From Nocardia brasiliensis NBRC 14402 (lineage in GTDB: Bacteria; Actinomycetota; Actinomycetes; Mycobacteriales; Mycobacteriaceae), in contig NZ_BAFT02000066.1 of NCBI RefSeq assembly GCF_000308475.2, positions 81,278 through 145,277 on the forward strand: a stretch of 64,000 nt of DNA, given 5' to 3'. Below the pieces are notes generated by a model. It was given only the letters and a program-made list of their open reading frames with translations, was not told where the DNA came from and searched no databases. The translations under genes were made by a program, and so were the position numbers. Position 1 is the first letter of the stretch, and each line of letters starts with the position of its first letter. Of the stretch, positions 1 to 8,199 are shown piece after piece.

Positions 1-197
1 TTCGACAGCGCCTGACGTCCGGCTTCGCTGGTGACGACCACGATCGAACGGTCCTGCATGTTCCATGCGCTCGGTGCCTGCAATGTCAGGTCCAGCAATT
101 CATCGAGCAGTTCGGGCGCCACCGGGTCGGGGCGGAAATGGCGGTTCGTGCGCCGTGCGCGGATGGCGTCGGGCACCGAAAGTGTCTGTAGCTCCAT
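1..197 (-). CDS. Nitroreductase family protein, N-terminal part only (cut by window edge)
   Basis: The reverse strand from an ATG at 197 gives about 65 residues beginning MELQTLSVPDAIRARRTNRH, followed by FRPDPV and LLDLTLQAPSAWNMQ. The RRTNR(H/R)F and APSAWNMQ pattern is typical of FMN-dependent nitroreductases, where it builds part of the flavin pocket. These enzymes reduce nitro or quinone compounds with NAD(P)H. The gene runs off the left edge, so the C-terminal half is unseen. It is divergent from an HxlR regulator 70 bp away. HxlR proteins often control a divergent oxidoreductase, so that pairing is the likely control circuit (inference). Confidence 0.8.
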   Translation of the reverse strand, partial: MELQTLSVPDAIRARRTNRHFRPDPVAPELLDELLDLTLQAPSAWNMQDRSIVVVTSEAGRQALS

Positions 198-266
198 GAA
201 TCTTACTATCGGAGAGTTACCGTCGATTAGGAAGAAGGCACTTGAAGGTGCGTTACACTCCGCTAT

Positions 267-644
267 GTGCGTACGTACATCGAAGGCACCGACCTGCCCG
301 CCGACATCTACTCGGCCAAGTGTCCGACCCGTCAGGTGCTCGACCACATCGCCGGTAAGTGGACGGTGCTCATCGTCGACGCCCTCGCGGAAGGCACGAT
401 GCGCTACACCGATCTGCACAAGCGGATCGATGGCATCTCGCAAAAGATGTTGACGCAGACGCTCCGACAGTTGGAGGTCGACGGATTCCTCACCCGCACA
501 GTGCATCCCACCGTGCCGCCGCGGGTCGAGTACACGCTCACCGAGTTGGGGCAGAGCCTGCGCGTACCCATTGCGGCGCTGCGGATCTGGATCGAAACCA
601 ACATCAACCACATCGAGCAGGCGCGCCGTACTGCCGCAGGCTGA
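267..644 (+). CDS. HxlR-family winged-helix transcriptional regulator
   Basis: 125 residues, the usual length of the family. The HxlR signature is complete: CPTRQVLDHIAGKWTVLIVD at the N-terminus with a Cys near residue 19, then LTQTLRQLEVDGFLTR (recognition helix and wing start) and VEYTLTELGQSL near residue 88. HxlR proteins are small dimeric repressors or activators, many of which sense electrophiles or redox state through the conserved Cys. The start is a GTG; an ATG 2 bp earlier is in another frame. It is divergent from the nitroreductase, which is its probable target. Confidence 0.88.
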   Translation: MRTYIEGTDLPADIYSAKCPTRQVLDHIAGKWTVLIVDALAEGTMRYTDLHKRIDGISQKMLTQTLRQLEVDGFLTRTVHPTVPPRVEYTLTELGQSLRVPIAALRIWIETNINHIEQARRTAAG

Positions 645-670
645 TTCGTTGCGGTGCATCCCTTGCGCGT

Positions 671-1012
671 TCAGGACGCGCGGCAGGTGTCACTTTCGTC
701 GATCTTCGCCGGAACCGTCGCGGCCACGATGGCGTCCAGGACAGCCCGCGCAGCCAGCAGATCGGCGACCTGCTTGTCGATGCGCTCCTGCTCACGGTGG
801 AGGTCCGGGAGCAATTCGGGACACCCGGGCGCCAAAGCGCGGCCGTTGCCGACCATGCAGGGCAACAAGGCGGCGATGGTCTGGGTATTGAGACCGGCCG
901 AGAGCAGCCTGCGAATGTTGCGCACCGTGTCGACATCGTCCTCGGCATACTCACGATATCCACTGGGGCGCCGCATAGGCCGTAACAAGCCCTGCTCCTC
1001 GTAGTAGCGCAA
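671..1012 (-). pseudogene. MerR-family regulator lacking its N-terminal DNA-binding start
   Basis: The readable frame begins LRYYEEQGLLRP, which in intact MerR proteins is preceded by about 15 residues (first helix of the winged HTH). Here an in-frame TAG lies at 1022-1024 (reverse strand), four codons upstream, so no normal start exists; only a TTG at 1012 is available. The rest is intact: the dimerisation coiled coil, then a CMVGNGRALAPGCPELLPDL stretch and a C-terminal helix. Without the first HTH helix it is unlikely to bind DNA. It abuts a truncated HxlR fragment on the other strand. Confidence 0.72.
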
Positions 1013-1022
1013 GAGGTGAGAC

Positions 1023-1181
1023 TATAGCGTACGGCGTTATGCCACCACAGCACGCAATCACGCGTTGACGACACTCGGCGCGAGTCTCGTCGACGGGCCG
1101 GTACGGGAGCTGGGGCGATGGATTCACGAGAACGGGGACGTGTTGCTCGCGGCCCAGGAGCGCAACGGGAGCGAGATATGA
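1023..1181 (+). pseudogene. C-terminal remnant of a second HxlR-type regulator
   Basis: The plus-strand frame at 1023-1181 reads VRYATTARNHALTTLGASLV and continues VRELGRWIHENGDVLLAAQE to a TGA. This matches the C-terminal third of HxlR proteins (compare VEYTLTELGQSL and LRIWIETN in the gene at 267). The N-terminal two thirds are missing and no start codon with a ribosome site precedes it. Its stop overlaps the ATG at 1178, a normal operon coupling (ATGA), so an intact regulator probably once preceded that gene. Together with the headless MerR it marks a deletion scar near 1020. Confidence 0.6.
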
Positions 1182-1933
1182 AGACCATCGGCGTAATCGG
1201 CATTGGCATGATCGGCGGCACGCTGGCACGGCTACTCGCGGCGAACGGGTACGAGGTCGTTGTCGCCAATTCCGGGGACCCGGCGACCCTGGCCGAGGAG
1301 TTCGCCGAACTGCCGGGCATCGAGCCGGTTTGGGCCCGGACGGCGGCCACCGACACCGACCTGACCATTGTGAGTGTCCCCTATGCGGCGATCCCACGCC
1401 TGGGCCGCACCATCTTCGCCGACACGACCGGCCCCGCGGTGCTCGACACGGGCAACTATTTCCCGCAACGCGACGTCGCCCTGCCCGGCTTCGACACCGA
1501 CACCGTCGACAGCGTCTGGGTGGCACACCAGCTCGGCCGGCCGGTCTACAAGGCGTTCAACACCATTCACGCATTCCTGCTCGAACAGGCGGGCCGCCCC
1601 GCCGGCGCCGCCGACCGCATCGCCCTGCCCGTCGCGGGCCCTGCGGACACCGAGAAGCAGCAGGTGCTCGACCTGGTGAACGCCGTGGGATTCGACCCCG
1701 TCGACGCCGGCGAACTCGAAACCTCATGGCGGCAACACATGGACACTCCGGTCTTCCTGGCCGAACTAGACCCCGCCGGCGTTCGCGCCGCTCTCGATCG
1801 AGCCGAGCCGCAACGCCCCGACTTCATCATCGACCCCGCCCGCATCGCCGCCCAACACGACCTCGCCCGCCGCTGGCACCCCTCCGAACGATTGCGAGCC
1901 GGAATGATGCGCGCCTACGGCATCGGCATGTGA
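1178..1933 (+). CDS. NADPH-dependent F420 reductase-like NAD(P)-binding oxidoreductase
   Basis: 251 residues. The N-terminal Rossmann motif is MKTIGVIGIGMIGGTLARLL, and the middle has the VSVPYAAIP and YFPQRD segments seen in the F420_oxidored family. The family transfers hydride between NADP and coenzyme F420 or carries out related reductions; the substrate cannot be read here. The ATG at 1178 overlaps the stop of the HxlR remnant; a start at 1118 would add 20 residues unlike the family. The gene is convergent with the methyltransferase at 1997. Confidence 0.78.
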   Translation: MKTIGVIGIGMIGGTLARLLAANGYEVVVANSGDPATLAEEFAELPGIEPVWARTAATDTDLTIVSVPYAAIPRLGRTIFADTTGPAVLDTGNYFPQRDVALPGFDTDTVDSVWVAHQLGRPVYKAFNTIHAFLLEQAGRPAGAADRIALPVAGPADTEKQQVLDLVNAVGFDPVDAGELETSWRQHMDTPVFLAELDPAGVRAALDRAEPQRPDFIIDPARIAAQHDLARRWHPSERLRAGMMRAYGIGM

Positions 1934-1996
1934 ACTTGGCGGTGTCACCTGGTCCACCTCGACTGCAGCCGTTGACTCGACACGATCCGGCACGGC

Positions 1997-2728
1997 TCAC
2001 CAAACGTGCGGGACCAGACGGTATTCGACCCGGCGGGCGAACTCGGCGTATTCGTCGGGGAATGTCTGCCGCAGGAGTTTCTCTTCGTAGCGGATCCGCA
2101 CCAAGAACAATGGCAGTATGACTGCGAAGACGACCATGCCCCACCAGGATCCGAGGGCGACGGGCATCGCGGCCTGGTAGAGGAGGGTCCCGGCGTGCAT
2201 GGGGTGGCGGACGGCAAGGTGAGGTCCGGTCGAATCCATCCGCGGGTCGCGCGCGGCTTCGGTGGTCTCGGACTTGCCGCCGGACCAGCGAAGGGCCATT
2301 TGCCTTACCCCGTAGGTGATCAGCAGCCCCGCAACGACGAGGAGGTCGGCGGCGAGGCTGATCCAGAACGGGACCGATGACCAGTCGAACCGATGGTCGA
2401 GGCCGGGGACGACGAGCAGCGCGACAAAGCCCAGTGACACAAGGGATTCGGCGATCCGCTGACTCGTCCGGGATTCGACCTGCGGCCTACCCGCTTTTCG
2501 CGGTTGCCGCGGTCCCGGCGCACGCCGCCGGGCGGAATACAAGATCGCAGCGCTGTAACTGCCGAACATCGCCGCCAGCATGACCCAGGCCTGCCAGTAG
2601 TAGATCGTCCAGGCCGAGAGGAAAACGACCGCTCCCGTAATGGCTACCGTCGCCGCCACGCTGAAAAGATATGTCACATAAATTCTGACCATTGCCTGCA
2701 TCCCCACCGCCGGTCCTGCGAGACCCAT
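1997..2728 (-). CDS. Isoprenylcysteine carboxyl methyltransferase (ICMT/PEMT)-family membrane protein
   Basis: About 234-243 residues with four or five hydrophobic segments. The C-terminal half carries the family signature: LAVRHPMHAGTLLYQ (the [RK]HPxYxG-like motif), a hydrophobic hairpin, and RIRYEEKLLRQTFPDEYAEF, the usual ExxL..xFGxxYxxY box. These are integral-membrane SAM-dependent methyltransferases; bacterial members mostly have unknown substrates. Starts at 2728, 2701 (MQAMVRIY) and 2692 are all possible and none has a strong ribosome site. It is transcribed convergently with the F420-type reductase. Confidence 0.8.
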   Translation of the reverse strand: MGLAGPAVGMQAMVRIYVTYLFSVAATVAITGAVVFLSAWTIYYWQAWVMLAAMFGSYSAAILYSARRRAPGPRQPRKAGRPQVESRTSQRIAESLVSLGFVALLVVPGLDHRFDWSSVPFWISLAADLLVVAGLLITYGVRQMALRWSGGKSETTEAARDPRMDSTGPHLAVRHPMHAGTLLYQAAMPVALGSWWGMVVFAVILPLFLVRIRYEEKLLRQTFPDEYAEFARRVEYRLVPHVW

Positions 2729-2886
2729 CGAGTTTACCGCTCGACATACGGCCTGTCAGCGCAAGCGGGCGCAAACAATCTGCCCCACAACGCTATTCGA
2801 CCGCATTCTCAGCCAGCTCGATCTCCGAGGGTGTGCGGATCGACGAAATGCAGTGAGCCGTGGCCTAGAACGGTAGGCGCAGTTGC

Positions 2887-3273
2887 TCAGGTCCGCGATC
2901 GTCTTATGACGGCGATCTTGCGCAGGATGTAGGTTTCCAGGCGCGCGATGGGTTGGCCGGTGCTGCCGTAGGCGATTCCTGCCCAGATCATGTCTCGTGG
3001 TTGCTCGCGGCTGGCTTGTTCTTGGCAGCGTTCGAGCATCGGGCATCTGCTGTGGCAAGCCGACAGTGCCGCACGCCATTTCTCGGCCACCGCCTGCATT
3101 CGCCGGAAGTCCTTGGTCGGAATCTCGAGATCCCAGTCCCCGGGCCGCGCCGCACACGGGGGCGTGTCCGCCGATGCCGCGGCGGCACCCGCGATCGGCT
3201 TGATTGCCGCCGCCGGCGTTGGGAGACCGCGCATTTGGTCTCGAATGAGCTCTGTGTGCGAAGTGTGTGCCAT
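2887..3273 (-). CDS. Divergent WhiB-like (Wbl) iron-sulfur protein
   Basis: 128 residues. Four cysteines are placed as in WhiB proteins: one in PPCAARPGDW, then SACHSRCPMLERC, followed by REQPRDMIWAGIAYG, which corresponds to the family's G(V/I)WGG turn. Wbl proteins bind a [4Fe-4S] cluster and regulate transcription with the principal sigma factor. Two deviations: the central pair is C-x3-C instead of the common C-x2-C, and the turn is IWAGIAYG. The ATG at 3273 is preceded by GGGAGGAC at good spacing; a longer 151-residue reading lacks this. Confidence 0.75.
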   Translation of the reverse strand: MAHTSHTELIRDQMRGLPTPAAAIKPIAGAAAASADTPPCAARPGDWDLEIPTKDFRRMQAVAEKWRAALSACHSRCPMLERCQEQASREQPRDMIWAGIAYGSTGQPIARLETYILRKIAVIRRSRT

Positions 3274-3413
3274 GAGTAGTCCTCCCGCTACGTGATCACA
3301 AACGGCCCTGTCGGCCGCAGATAGACACCGCCCGACACGCACCGGCGTCTCCGCGGTCGCCTTTCGGCTCGCGTGGACGAGGCAGGGCGGCCGGAAAACG
3401 GCCGGTATCGGCG

Positions 3414-3857
3414 CTACCGGGGCGCTGAATCAACGCCGGTCAGCATCCCGACGACTCGGATCGACGACCGACGGAAGCTCATCAACTGCCCGCCAGCCGC
3501 GGCCGCGCTGTTCGCCTGTCGCACAGGACCATTCCGGAAATCCGTGGCAGTCTGGGCGGCAAAGTGCGTCGCCACCGGGCTCGGTACGGCCGGCTGATGG
3601 TGGTGAGCTGCTGCTGTGGCAGGGTGCTCCTTTAGTCGGCGCTGCGCGTCGGCACGTTGTTGTTCCAGGCCGGGGCCTTGGGTTGCTGCGGTCTTCTCGT
3701 CGGCGGCGCGTTGCTCCGGTGAGTAGTCGCCGTCAGCCGGATCGGCCGCCGAAAGTTGTTGCGGTGCCGGCAAAGCGGCCGAGGCGGCGGTGGTCGACAG
3801 CGACAATGTCGCGAGCGCTACGGCCGTGAGTACTGAGAATTCGATGCGAACGTGCAT
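3414..3857 (-). CDS. Small secreted protein of unknown function
   Basis: 147 residues starting with a Sec-type signal peptide (MHVRIEFSVLTAVALATLSL, cleavage after ASAA or nearby), followed by a low-complexity, charged and Gln/Ala-rich segment (PADGDYSPEQRAADEKTAAT). No family was recognised. It follows the two HD-domain genes on the same strand, 46 bp after the nearer one, and may be the last gene of that unit. It could be a cell-wall or surface peptide; the reading frame is supported by codon use and the clean signal peptide only. Confidence 0.5.
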   Translation of the reverse strand: MHVRIEFSVLTAVALATLSLSTTAASAALPAPQQLSAADPADGDYSPEQRAADEKTAATQGPGLEQQRADAQRRLKEHPATAAAHHHQPAVPSPVATHFAAQTATDFRNGPVRQANSAAAAGGQLMSFRRSSIRVVGMLTGVDSAPR

Positions 3858-3903
3858 GGCCCACCCCCGTGGTGTAGCTGAAAGCTTCCGGTCGTCGCGG
3901 ACA

Positions 3904-4656
3904 TCACTCCGCGAAAGGCGCGTTTGTCACGCCCATTTCGAAACCCATCTGGCGCATCAGGGCGGTGCGTCCGTCCGGAACGGCCTCGGATTCCAGGCGC
4001 ACTGCTTCGATCACCCGCCGTTTGAAATCGAGGCGAGGGTGTTGCGCCACCACCATATCCACCCATCGGCGATTCATTTCTTCCACGCGGGTCCCGCCGA
4101 GGTCGGTCTCGCAACCGGCCGAAACGACACCGGCCAGATCCGACAGATCCTTCTCCACACCGAAGGTGATGTGCCCGGAGATCCCGTTGCGCACGAGGAC
4201 CACCTTGTCCCGGGAGACGCCGAGGCCGGTGAGGAAGCGTTCGGCGTCTTCGGCGCCGCGAACCGCGAAACATCGTCCGGGAACGGGATGTTCGAACTCG
4301 ATGTCATGGAGAATGGCTGTGGTGAAGTGTAACTCTTCATCGAGCGGCACCCCGTCGAGCTTCGCCAATGCCTTACCGAAGTAATAGACCCGATAGGAGT
4401 GCTCCAGCACCCACGGGGTCAGTCTCCGCCGAGCCTCCCCTTCAGCCTCTTTGGCGAGGGCGGTATCCGGAATGCGCATACCGATCTCGTCCAGCGCGGC
4501 CGAACCTTGTACGCCGAGAAATGACAGCGCATGGCTGCTGAACGCCCCCGGCACCAATGTGGCAGCGGCGAGCAAGAGCTTGCCCATCTGCCGCCGGTCG
4601 AGCTTGCCGCCGGTGCCACTGGCCCAGCTCCAATCGAACCCGTCCTGTGCACCCAT
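3904..4656 (-). CDS. HD-domain hydrolase, possibly Tat-exported (cyanamide hydratase-like)
   Basis: 250 residues. The HD metal-binding pattern is visible: LEHSYRVYYFGKAL (first His) and TTAILHDIEFEHP (His-Asp pair). A stretch near residue 20, LDRRQMGKLLLAAATLVPGA, has a twin arginine followed by a hydrophobic core, so the N-terminus may be a Tat signal or anchor. HD proteins hydrolyse phosphoesters, nucleotides or small nitriles; the substrate is unknown. GAGG precedes the ATG. A second HD gene lies 45 bp upstream on the same strand, so the two are likely co-transcribed. Confidence 0.72.
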   Translation of the reverse strand: MGAQDGFDWSWASGTGGKLDRRQMGKLLLAAATLVPGAFSSHALSFLGVQGSAALDEIGMRIPDTALAKEAEGEARRRLTPWVLEHSYRVYYFGKALAKLDGVPLDEELHFTTAILHDIEFEHPVPGRCFAVRGAEDAERFLTGLGVSRDKVVLVRNGISGHITFGVEKDLSDLAGVVSAGCETDLGGTRVEEMNRRWVDMVVAQHPRLDFKRRVIEAVRLESEAVPDGRTALMRQMGFEMGVTNAPFAE

Positions 4657-4701
4657 GGTCGAACCTCGATTCCTTGTCGGCCGACACGTCGATTCGACGC
4701 G

Positions 4702-5376
4702 TCAGTTCCCCCACCGTCCGGCGCTCGCGGCACGTTCGGTCCAGCTGAGATGATCGGGCGCCTGCAGGCGTTCTGTCGTCATGACCGCGGCCGGGGAGAA
4801 CGGGGGCGCTGTGGCCGGCCATGCTGTTGCCTGCTCGATCACCGCGTTCGCCAGTGCCGTCGCCATCGAATAGCGCGGATAGGCTTCGTGGATTGCCGCA
4901 CCCTGGTCGTCGGTGATGAATTCCGAGGACGGGCCGAACAGGAATCCCGCCGGCGGTCCGAAATCGAGGTTGATTCCGGACCGAGTGAGATAGCACAACG
5001 TGTTTCGCTGTTCGGCGATATGGGCCGAGGTGTGCAGCGCAATGGCTTCCCACACGGCGTCCACGTCGGCAGCGGGCACGGTCAAGTCGGTCAGGAATTT
5101 CGCAGCCATGTTCGCGCCGTCGACCTCGAAGCGCAAATCGCGGCCTGCGGCCGAACCGAGACCTAGATCGTGCAGTACGCACGCGAGGAACAGCAGTTCA
5201 GGGTCATAGTCCGAACCGGGCGTCGCCTCGACATGGTCCGCGAACAGTCTCGCGAACAGAAAGCTGCGGATACTGTGGTTGGCGATCGCCGGCGATTCCT
5301 CACGCAGCACGAGCTCGAGACTTCGCCGGGCCGGCATCGTATCCGGAAGCGCCAACAGTGTCGCCTGAACGTTCAC
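4702..5376 (-). CDS. Cytosolic HD-domain hydrolase
   Basis: 224 residues from a GTG at 5376, chosen because AGAAGAGGAG sits directly upstream; a longer frame to 5484 would cross the operator palindromes. HD residues: ANHSIRSFLFARLF and LACVLHDLGLGS. The order NHS-(I/V)-R-x-FLF and LHDLGL recurs in the Tat-exported paralogue at 38234-38968. The family includes cyanamide hydratase and uncharacterised hydrolases. It faces the lipase gene across a 270 bp region packed with GTGTCTC/GAGACAC sites, suggesting shared control. Confidence 0.75.
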   Translation of the reverse strand: MNVQATLLALPDTMPARRSLELVLREESPAIANHSIRSFLFARLFADHVEATPGSDYDPELLFLACVLHDLGLGSAAGRDLRFEVDGANMAAKFLTDLTVPAADVDAVWEAIALHTSAHIAEQRNTLCYLTRSGINLDFGPPAGFLFGPSSEFITDDQGAAIHEAYPRYSMATALANAVIEQATAWPATAPPFSPAAVMTTERLQAPDHLSWTERAASAGRWGN

Positions 5377-5441
5377 GGCAAACTCCTCTTCTCGACCCGA
5401 TGAATCTCTCTCCCCAGCTTGGTTGAAACACATCCCGCCCG

Positions 5442-5582
5442 GTGTCTCACTAGAGACACTACGCCTTCCGTGTCTCATCGGCAATGTGACCCATACGGCT
5501 CGACCACGACCGGCCTCAACGCTTGCCCTCGAGACACCCCCGAGCTAGTGTCTTATTGAGACACTAAGCATGCTATGTCTCA
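5442..5582. promoter_or_regulatory. Divergent promoter region with repeated GTGTCTC/GAGACAC operator half-sites
   Basis: Two palindromes: GTGTCTC-ACTA-GAGACAC at 5442-5459 and AGTGTCT-TATTG-AGACACT at 5547-5565. Three further half-sites lie at 5470-5476 (GTGTCTC), 5531-5537 (GAGACAC) and 5576-5582 (TGTCTCA). The layout is typical of a TetR-like repressor controlling both the HD gene and the lipase. No regulator gene adjoins the region, so the cognate protein is unidentified. Confidence 0.65.
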
Positions 5583-5645
5583 GTATCTGCATTTCGGTCG
5601 GTTCCAGCTCCGCGAGGCCGATGTATTCGAACAATGGAGGTCGAA

Positions 5646-6917
5646 ATGTCCAGTGAGGCGCAACGACGCGTCCGCAGGTTCGGTGTGGCCGCAGTGGCCG
5701 TCATGATGACGCTGTCCGGACCGATGATTGTTTCATCGGGTCCGGCGGGCGCGGCGCCACCCGTGCCGCAGGTGGATGAGTTCTACCAGCCGCCAGACGA
5801 TTTCGCGTCCGCGGCACCGGGCACGATTCTGCGATCCCGGCCGATCCAGTCGGTGGTGCCGTTGCCGGCGCAGGCTTGGCAACTCCTCTATCGCACCACC
5901 GACGTGTTCGAACAGCCGGATGTCACCGTCACCACGGTTTTCCTGCCCGATAACGTTCGGCCGGACCGGCCGTTGGTGTCGCAGCAAATGTTCGAGGATG
6001 CCTCCGGTCCACTATGTGTCCCGTCCTACGGGTTACAGACCGGTGCCCAGACTTCGATGGAAACCACGGGCCAATTGACGGATCTGCAGACTCTGCTGCA
6101 ACACGGCTGGGTGGTGTCAGTACCCGACTTCGGCGGACGATCCGGCCATTTCCCGGTTGCCAAGGAGCCCGGTTACATGGTGCTGGACGGCATTCGCGCG
6201 GCCAAGCAGTTCGCACCACTGGGTCTCGACTCCGAAACCCGCATCGGACTCTACGGGTATTCGGGCGGCGGGTTCGCGACGGGCTGGACAGCCGAGCTGC
6301 AACCCAGTTACGCACCCGAGCTCAATCTGACCGGTGCCGCGTACGGCGGACCCGGACCGGATATCAACGCGGCATTGTTCGCCACGAACGGCGGACCGTT
6401 CTCGGCCATAGTCGGTAGCGGCCTGTCCTCCTATTACGCCACCTATCCCGAGGTCAAAGCGGCGATGCAGCCGCACCTGACACCCGAGGGCGTAGCCGTG
6501 ATGGAACAGATCCAGACGCAATGTCTATCTGTCACTCTGGTCCAGCAGTTCCTGTCCGACTGGAACCGGTACTTCGACATCCCGCTCGACCAGGTCCTGG
6601 CATTACCGCCGCTCGCGGAAGCCATCAACGAGGCCAGGCTGGGAACCCACGCGGCCACTGCGCCGCTCTATGTCTTTCAAGCGGTGCGGGACGAAGTGAT
6701 TCCGGTAGGTTCGACCGACCGGATGGTCGAAGATCTCTGTGCTCGCGGGGCCCGGGTCACCTATATCCGTGAGGAATTCGCCGAGCACATGAGCACAATT
6801 CTATCGGCCGCTTCTGCCGCGTTCGCCTGGCTGCGGGAACGCCTCGACACCGATACCCCGGTGCCTGCCGGATGCAGCACAACTACCGTGCCGTCCCAAT
6901 TCTTCGCCCCGAAGTAG
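5646..6917 (+). CDS. Secreted lipase (secretory lipase / LIP family)
   Basis: 423 residues. A Sec signal peptide occupies about residues 1-37 (hydrophobic core VAAVAVMMTLSGPMIVSSGP, Ala-rich cleavage region). Alpha/beta-hydrolase triad: nucleophile in LYGYSGGGFATGW (GxSxG), acid in AVRDEVIPVGSTDRM, histidine in EEFAEHMSTIL. The order fits the family of secreted actinobacterial triacylglycerol lipases. The start at 5646 is preferred over the upstream ATG at 5634 because GGAGG lies at the right distance before it. Control is probably through the repeated palindromes upstream. Confidence 0.87.
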   Translation: MSSEAQRRVRRFGVAAVAVMMTLSGPMIVSSGPAGAAPPVPQVDEFYQPPDDFASAAPGTILRSRPIQSVVPLPAQAWQLLYRTTDVFEQPDVTVTTVFLPDNVRPDRPLVSQQMFEDASGPLCVPSYGLQTGAQTSMETTGQLTDLQTLLQHGWVVSVPDFGGRSGHFPVAKEPGYMVLDGIRAAKQFAPLGLDSETRIGLYGYSGGGFATGWTAELQPSYAPELNLTGAAYGGPGPDINAALFATNGGPFSAIVGSGLSSYYATYPEVKAAMQPHLTPEGVAVMEQIQTQCLSVTLVQQFLSDWNRYFDIPLDQVLALPPLAEAINEARLGTHAATAPLYVFQAVRDEVIPVGSTDRMVEDLCARGARVTYIREEFAEHMSTILSAASAAFAWLRERLDTDTPVPAGCSTTTVPSQFFAPK

Positions 6918-7018
6918 CCGTCGGATAGTGCGCCGGGCACGGCCGTGGGAACGGCGCGGGCCCGGTGTTGGGGTAGTGGGGTGCTGGGCGGCGCTGGGTA
7001 GGATGCACCGCGCAAGAA

Positions 7019-8191
7019 GTGGTCGGGCATCAGGGAGCGTCGTTGGTATCACCGGTTTCCGATGTCGTTGCGTGGACGGTGATCGGCTACACGGCCCTGA
7101 TCGGGGTCGGCAGGTTGCTTTTCACGAGCAAGACGATCTTCGATCAGTTGGCCAATCGGATGCTGCTGTGGTTTCTGATCGGGTTGGTGCTGTATCGGTG
7201 CACTCCGGCGCCGAGCGTCAGCAGTGTGCCGAACCAGCTCGCGCTGGGTTGCATCGCGATGATCGTCATGTACCTCTACGGTCTCGTCCGGCTGTGGGAA
7301 GCGGGTGCGGAATCGGACGCGGCCTGGCGGCGCCAGCGAATCTATTGTGCGGTCGCGGTGCTTTCGACTGCAATGACAATGCTCGCCGGCCCGTTCGCGG
7401 GCAGGGCTGGGCGGCTGGTCGAGCACAACCTGAATTGGGGCGGCCTCGTTTTCTGGACCGCGAACAGTGTGCCCCTGGTGGCGTCCATGCTGGCGTTCAC
7501 CCATTTGGTCATCAACGAACTACGCACCGCCAACCGCCGGCCGCTGGTGCGGGGGCTGTGCGTACTGATGCTGCTGTCCATCGTGCCGTTCTATGCGGAT
7601 GTCGTAGTGGTCACGGGCGAAGTGTGCTGGGGATGGCGGCCGCCCTACCCGCATATCGTTCGGGTGGAACTCGCCTTCACCAGCATCGGCTTGTTCGCCA
7701 CCACGCTCGTCGCGGGCCCCGTCGTCGGGCATTTGATGGAGCTCGCCGGGCTGGATCGGGACGGACGAGTCTGCCGCCGGTTACGACCGCTGTGGCGTGA
7801 CGTCACCGCGGCCGTGCCGGAGATCGTGATGTCGCCCGTCGACGGGCCGCGCCGGCGCGACACCACCGCCCGTCTGCTACGGATGACCGTCGAGATCCGT
7901 GACGCACTCCTGCATCTGGGCCCCTATCTGTCCGTCGCACCTTCCTCCGCCGAATCCGCCACGACCCTGCCCGACTCCGAGGCAAAGCTGCGTGACTACG
8001 CGTGCCGTCTGGCGGACGCAGCGCGGTCCAAGCGATCGGGAACGCTGCCGCCAAGAACCGGCGTTGTGCCGCAACCGTTCCCGACCGCACAAGACTTCGA
8101 CACCGAACTCCGGCAGCTATTGGACCTGGCCCGGGTATGGCCCGCAGAGCATCCCGTATCCACTCCTGGCAGGTACGGTACGTTTCCGTAG
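7019..8191 (+). CDS. MAB_1171c-type putative transporter (DUF6545) membrane protein
   Basis: 390 residues with about seven transmembrane segments in the first 235 (for example MLLWFLIGLVLYR, ALGCIAMIVMYLYGLVRLW, GLCVLMLLSIVPFYADVVVV), then a cytosolic tail with LRPLWRDVTAAVPEIVMSP and MTVEIRDALLHLGPYL. This tail is typical of DUF6545 proteins. They are common in Nocardia and Streptomyces, often beside an XRE regulator, which is absent here; their biochemical role is not known. A TTG at 7043 is a possible alternative start. Confidence 0.72.
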   Translation: MVGHQGASLVSPVSDVVAWTVIGYTALIGVGRLLFTSKTIFDQLANRMLLWFLIGLVLYRCTPAPSVSSVPNQLALGCIAMIVMYLYGLVRLWEAGAESDAAWRRQRIYCAVAVLSTAMTMLAGPFAGRAGRLVEHNLNWGGLVFWTANSVPLVASMLAFTHLVINELRTANRRPLVRGLCVLMLLSIVPFYADVVVVTGEVCWGWRPPYPHIVRVELAFTSIGLFATTLVAGPVVGHLMELAGLDRDGRVCRRLRPLWRDVTAAVPEIVMSPVDGPRRRDTTARLLRMTVEIRDALLHLGPYLSVAPSSAESATTLPDSEAKLRDYACRLADAARSKRSGTLPPRTGVVPQPFPTAQDFDTELRQLLDLARVWPAEHPVSTPGRYGTFP

Positions 8192-8199
8192 GTCCTCGT

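Noticed and set aside
604..1368. Long minus-strand frames across 604-1526
   Set aside because: Arg/Pro-rich shadows of MerR, HxlR and F420-type genes with no family motifs.
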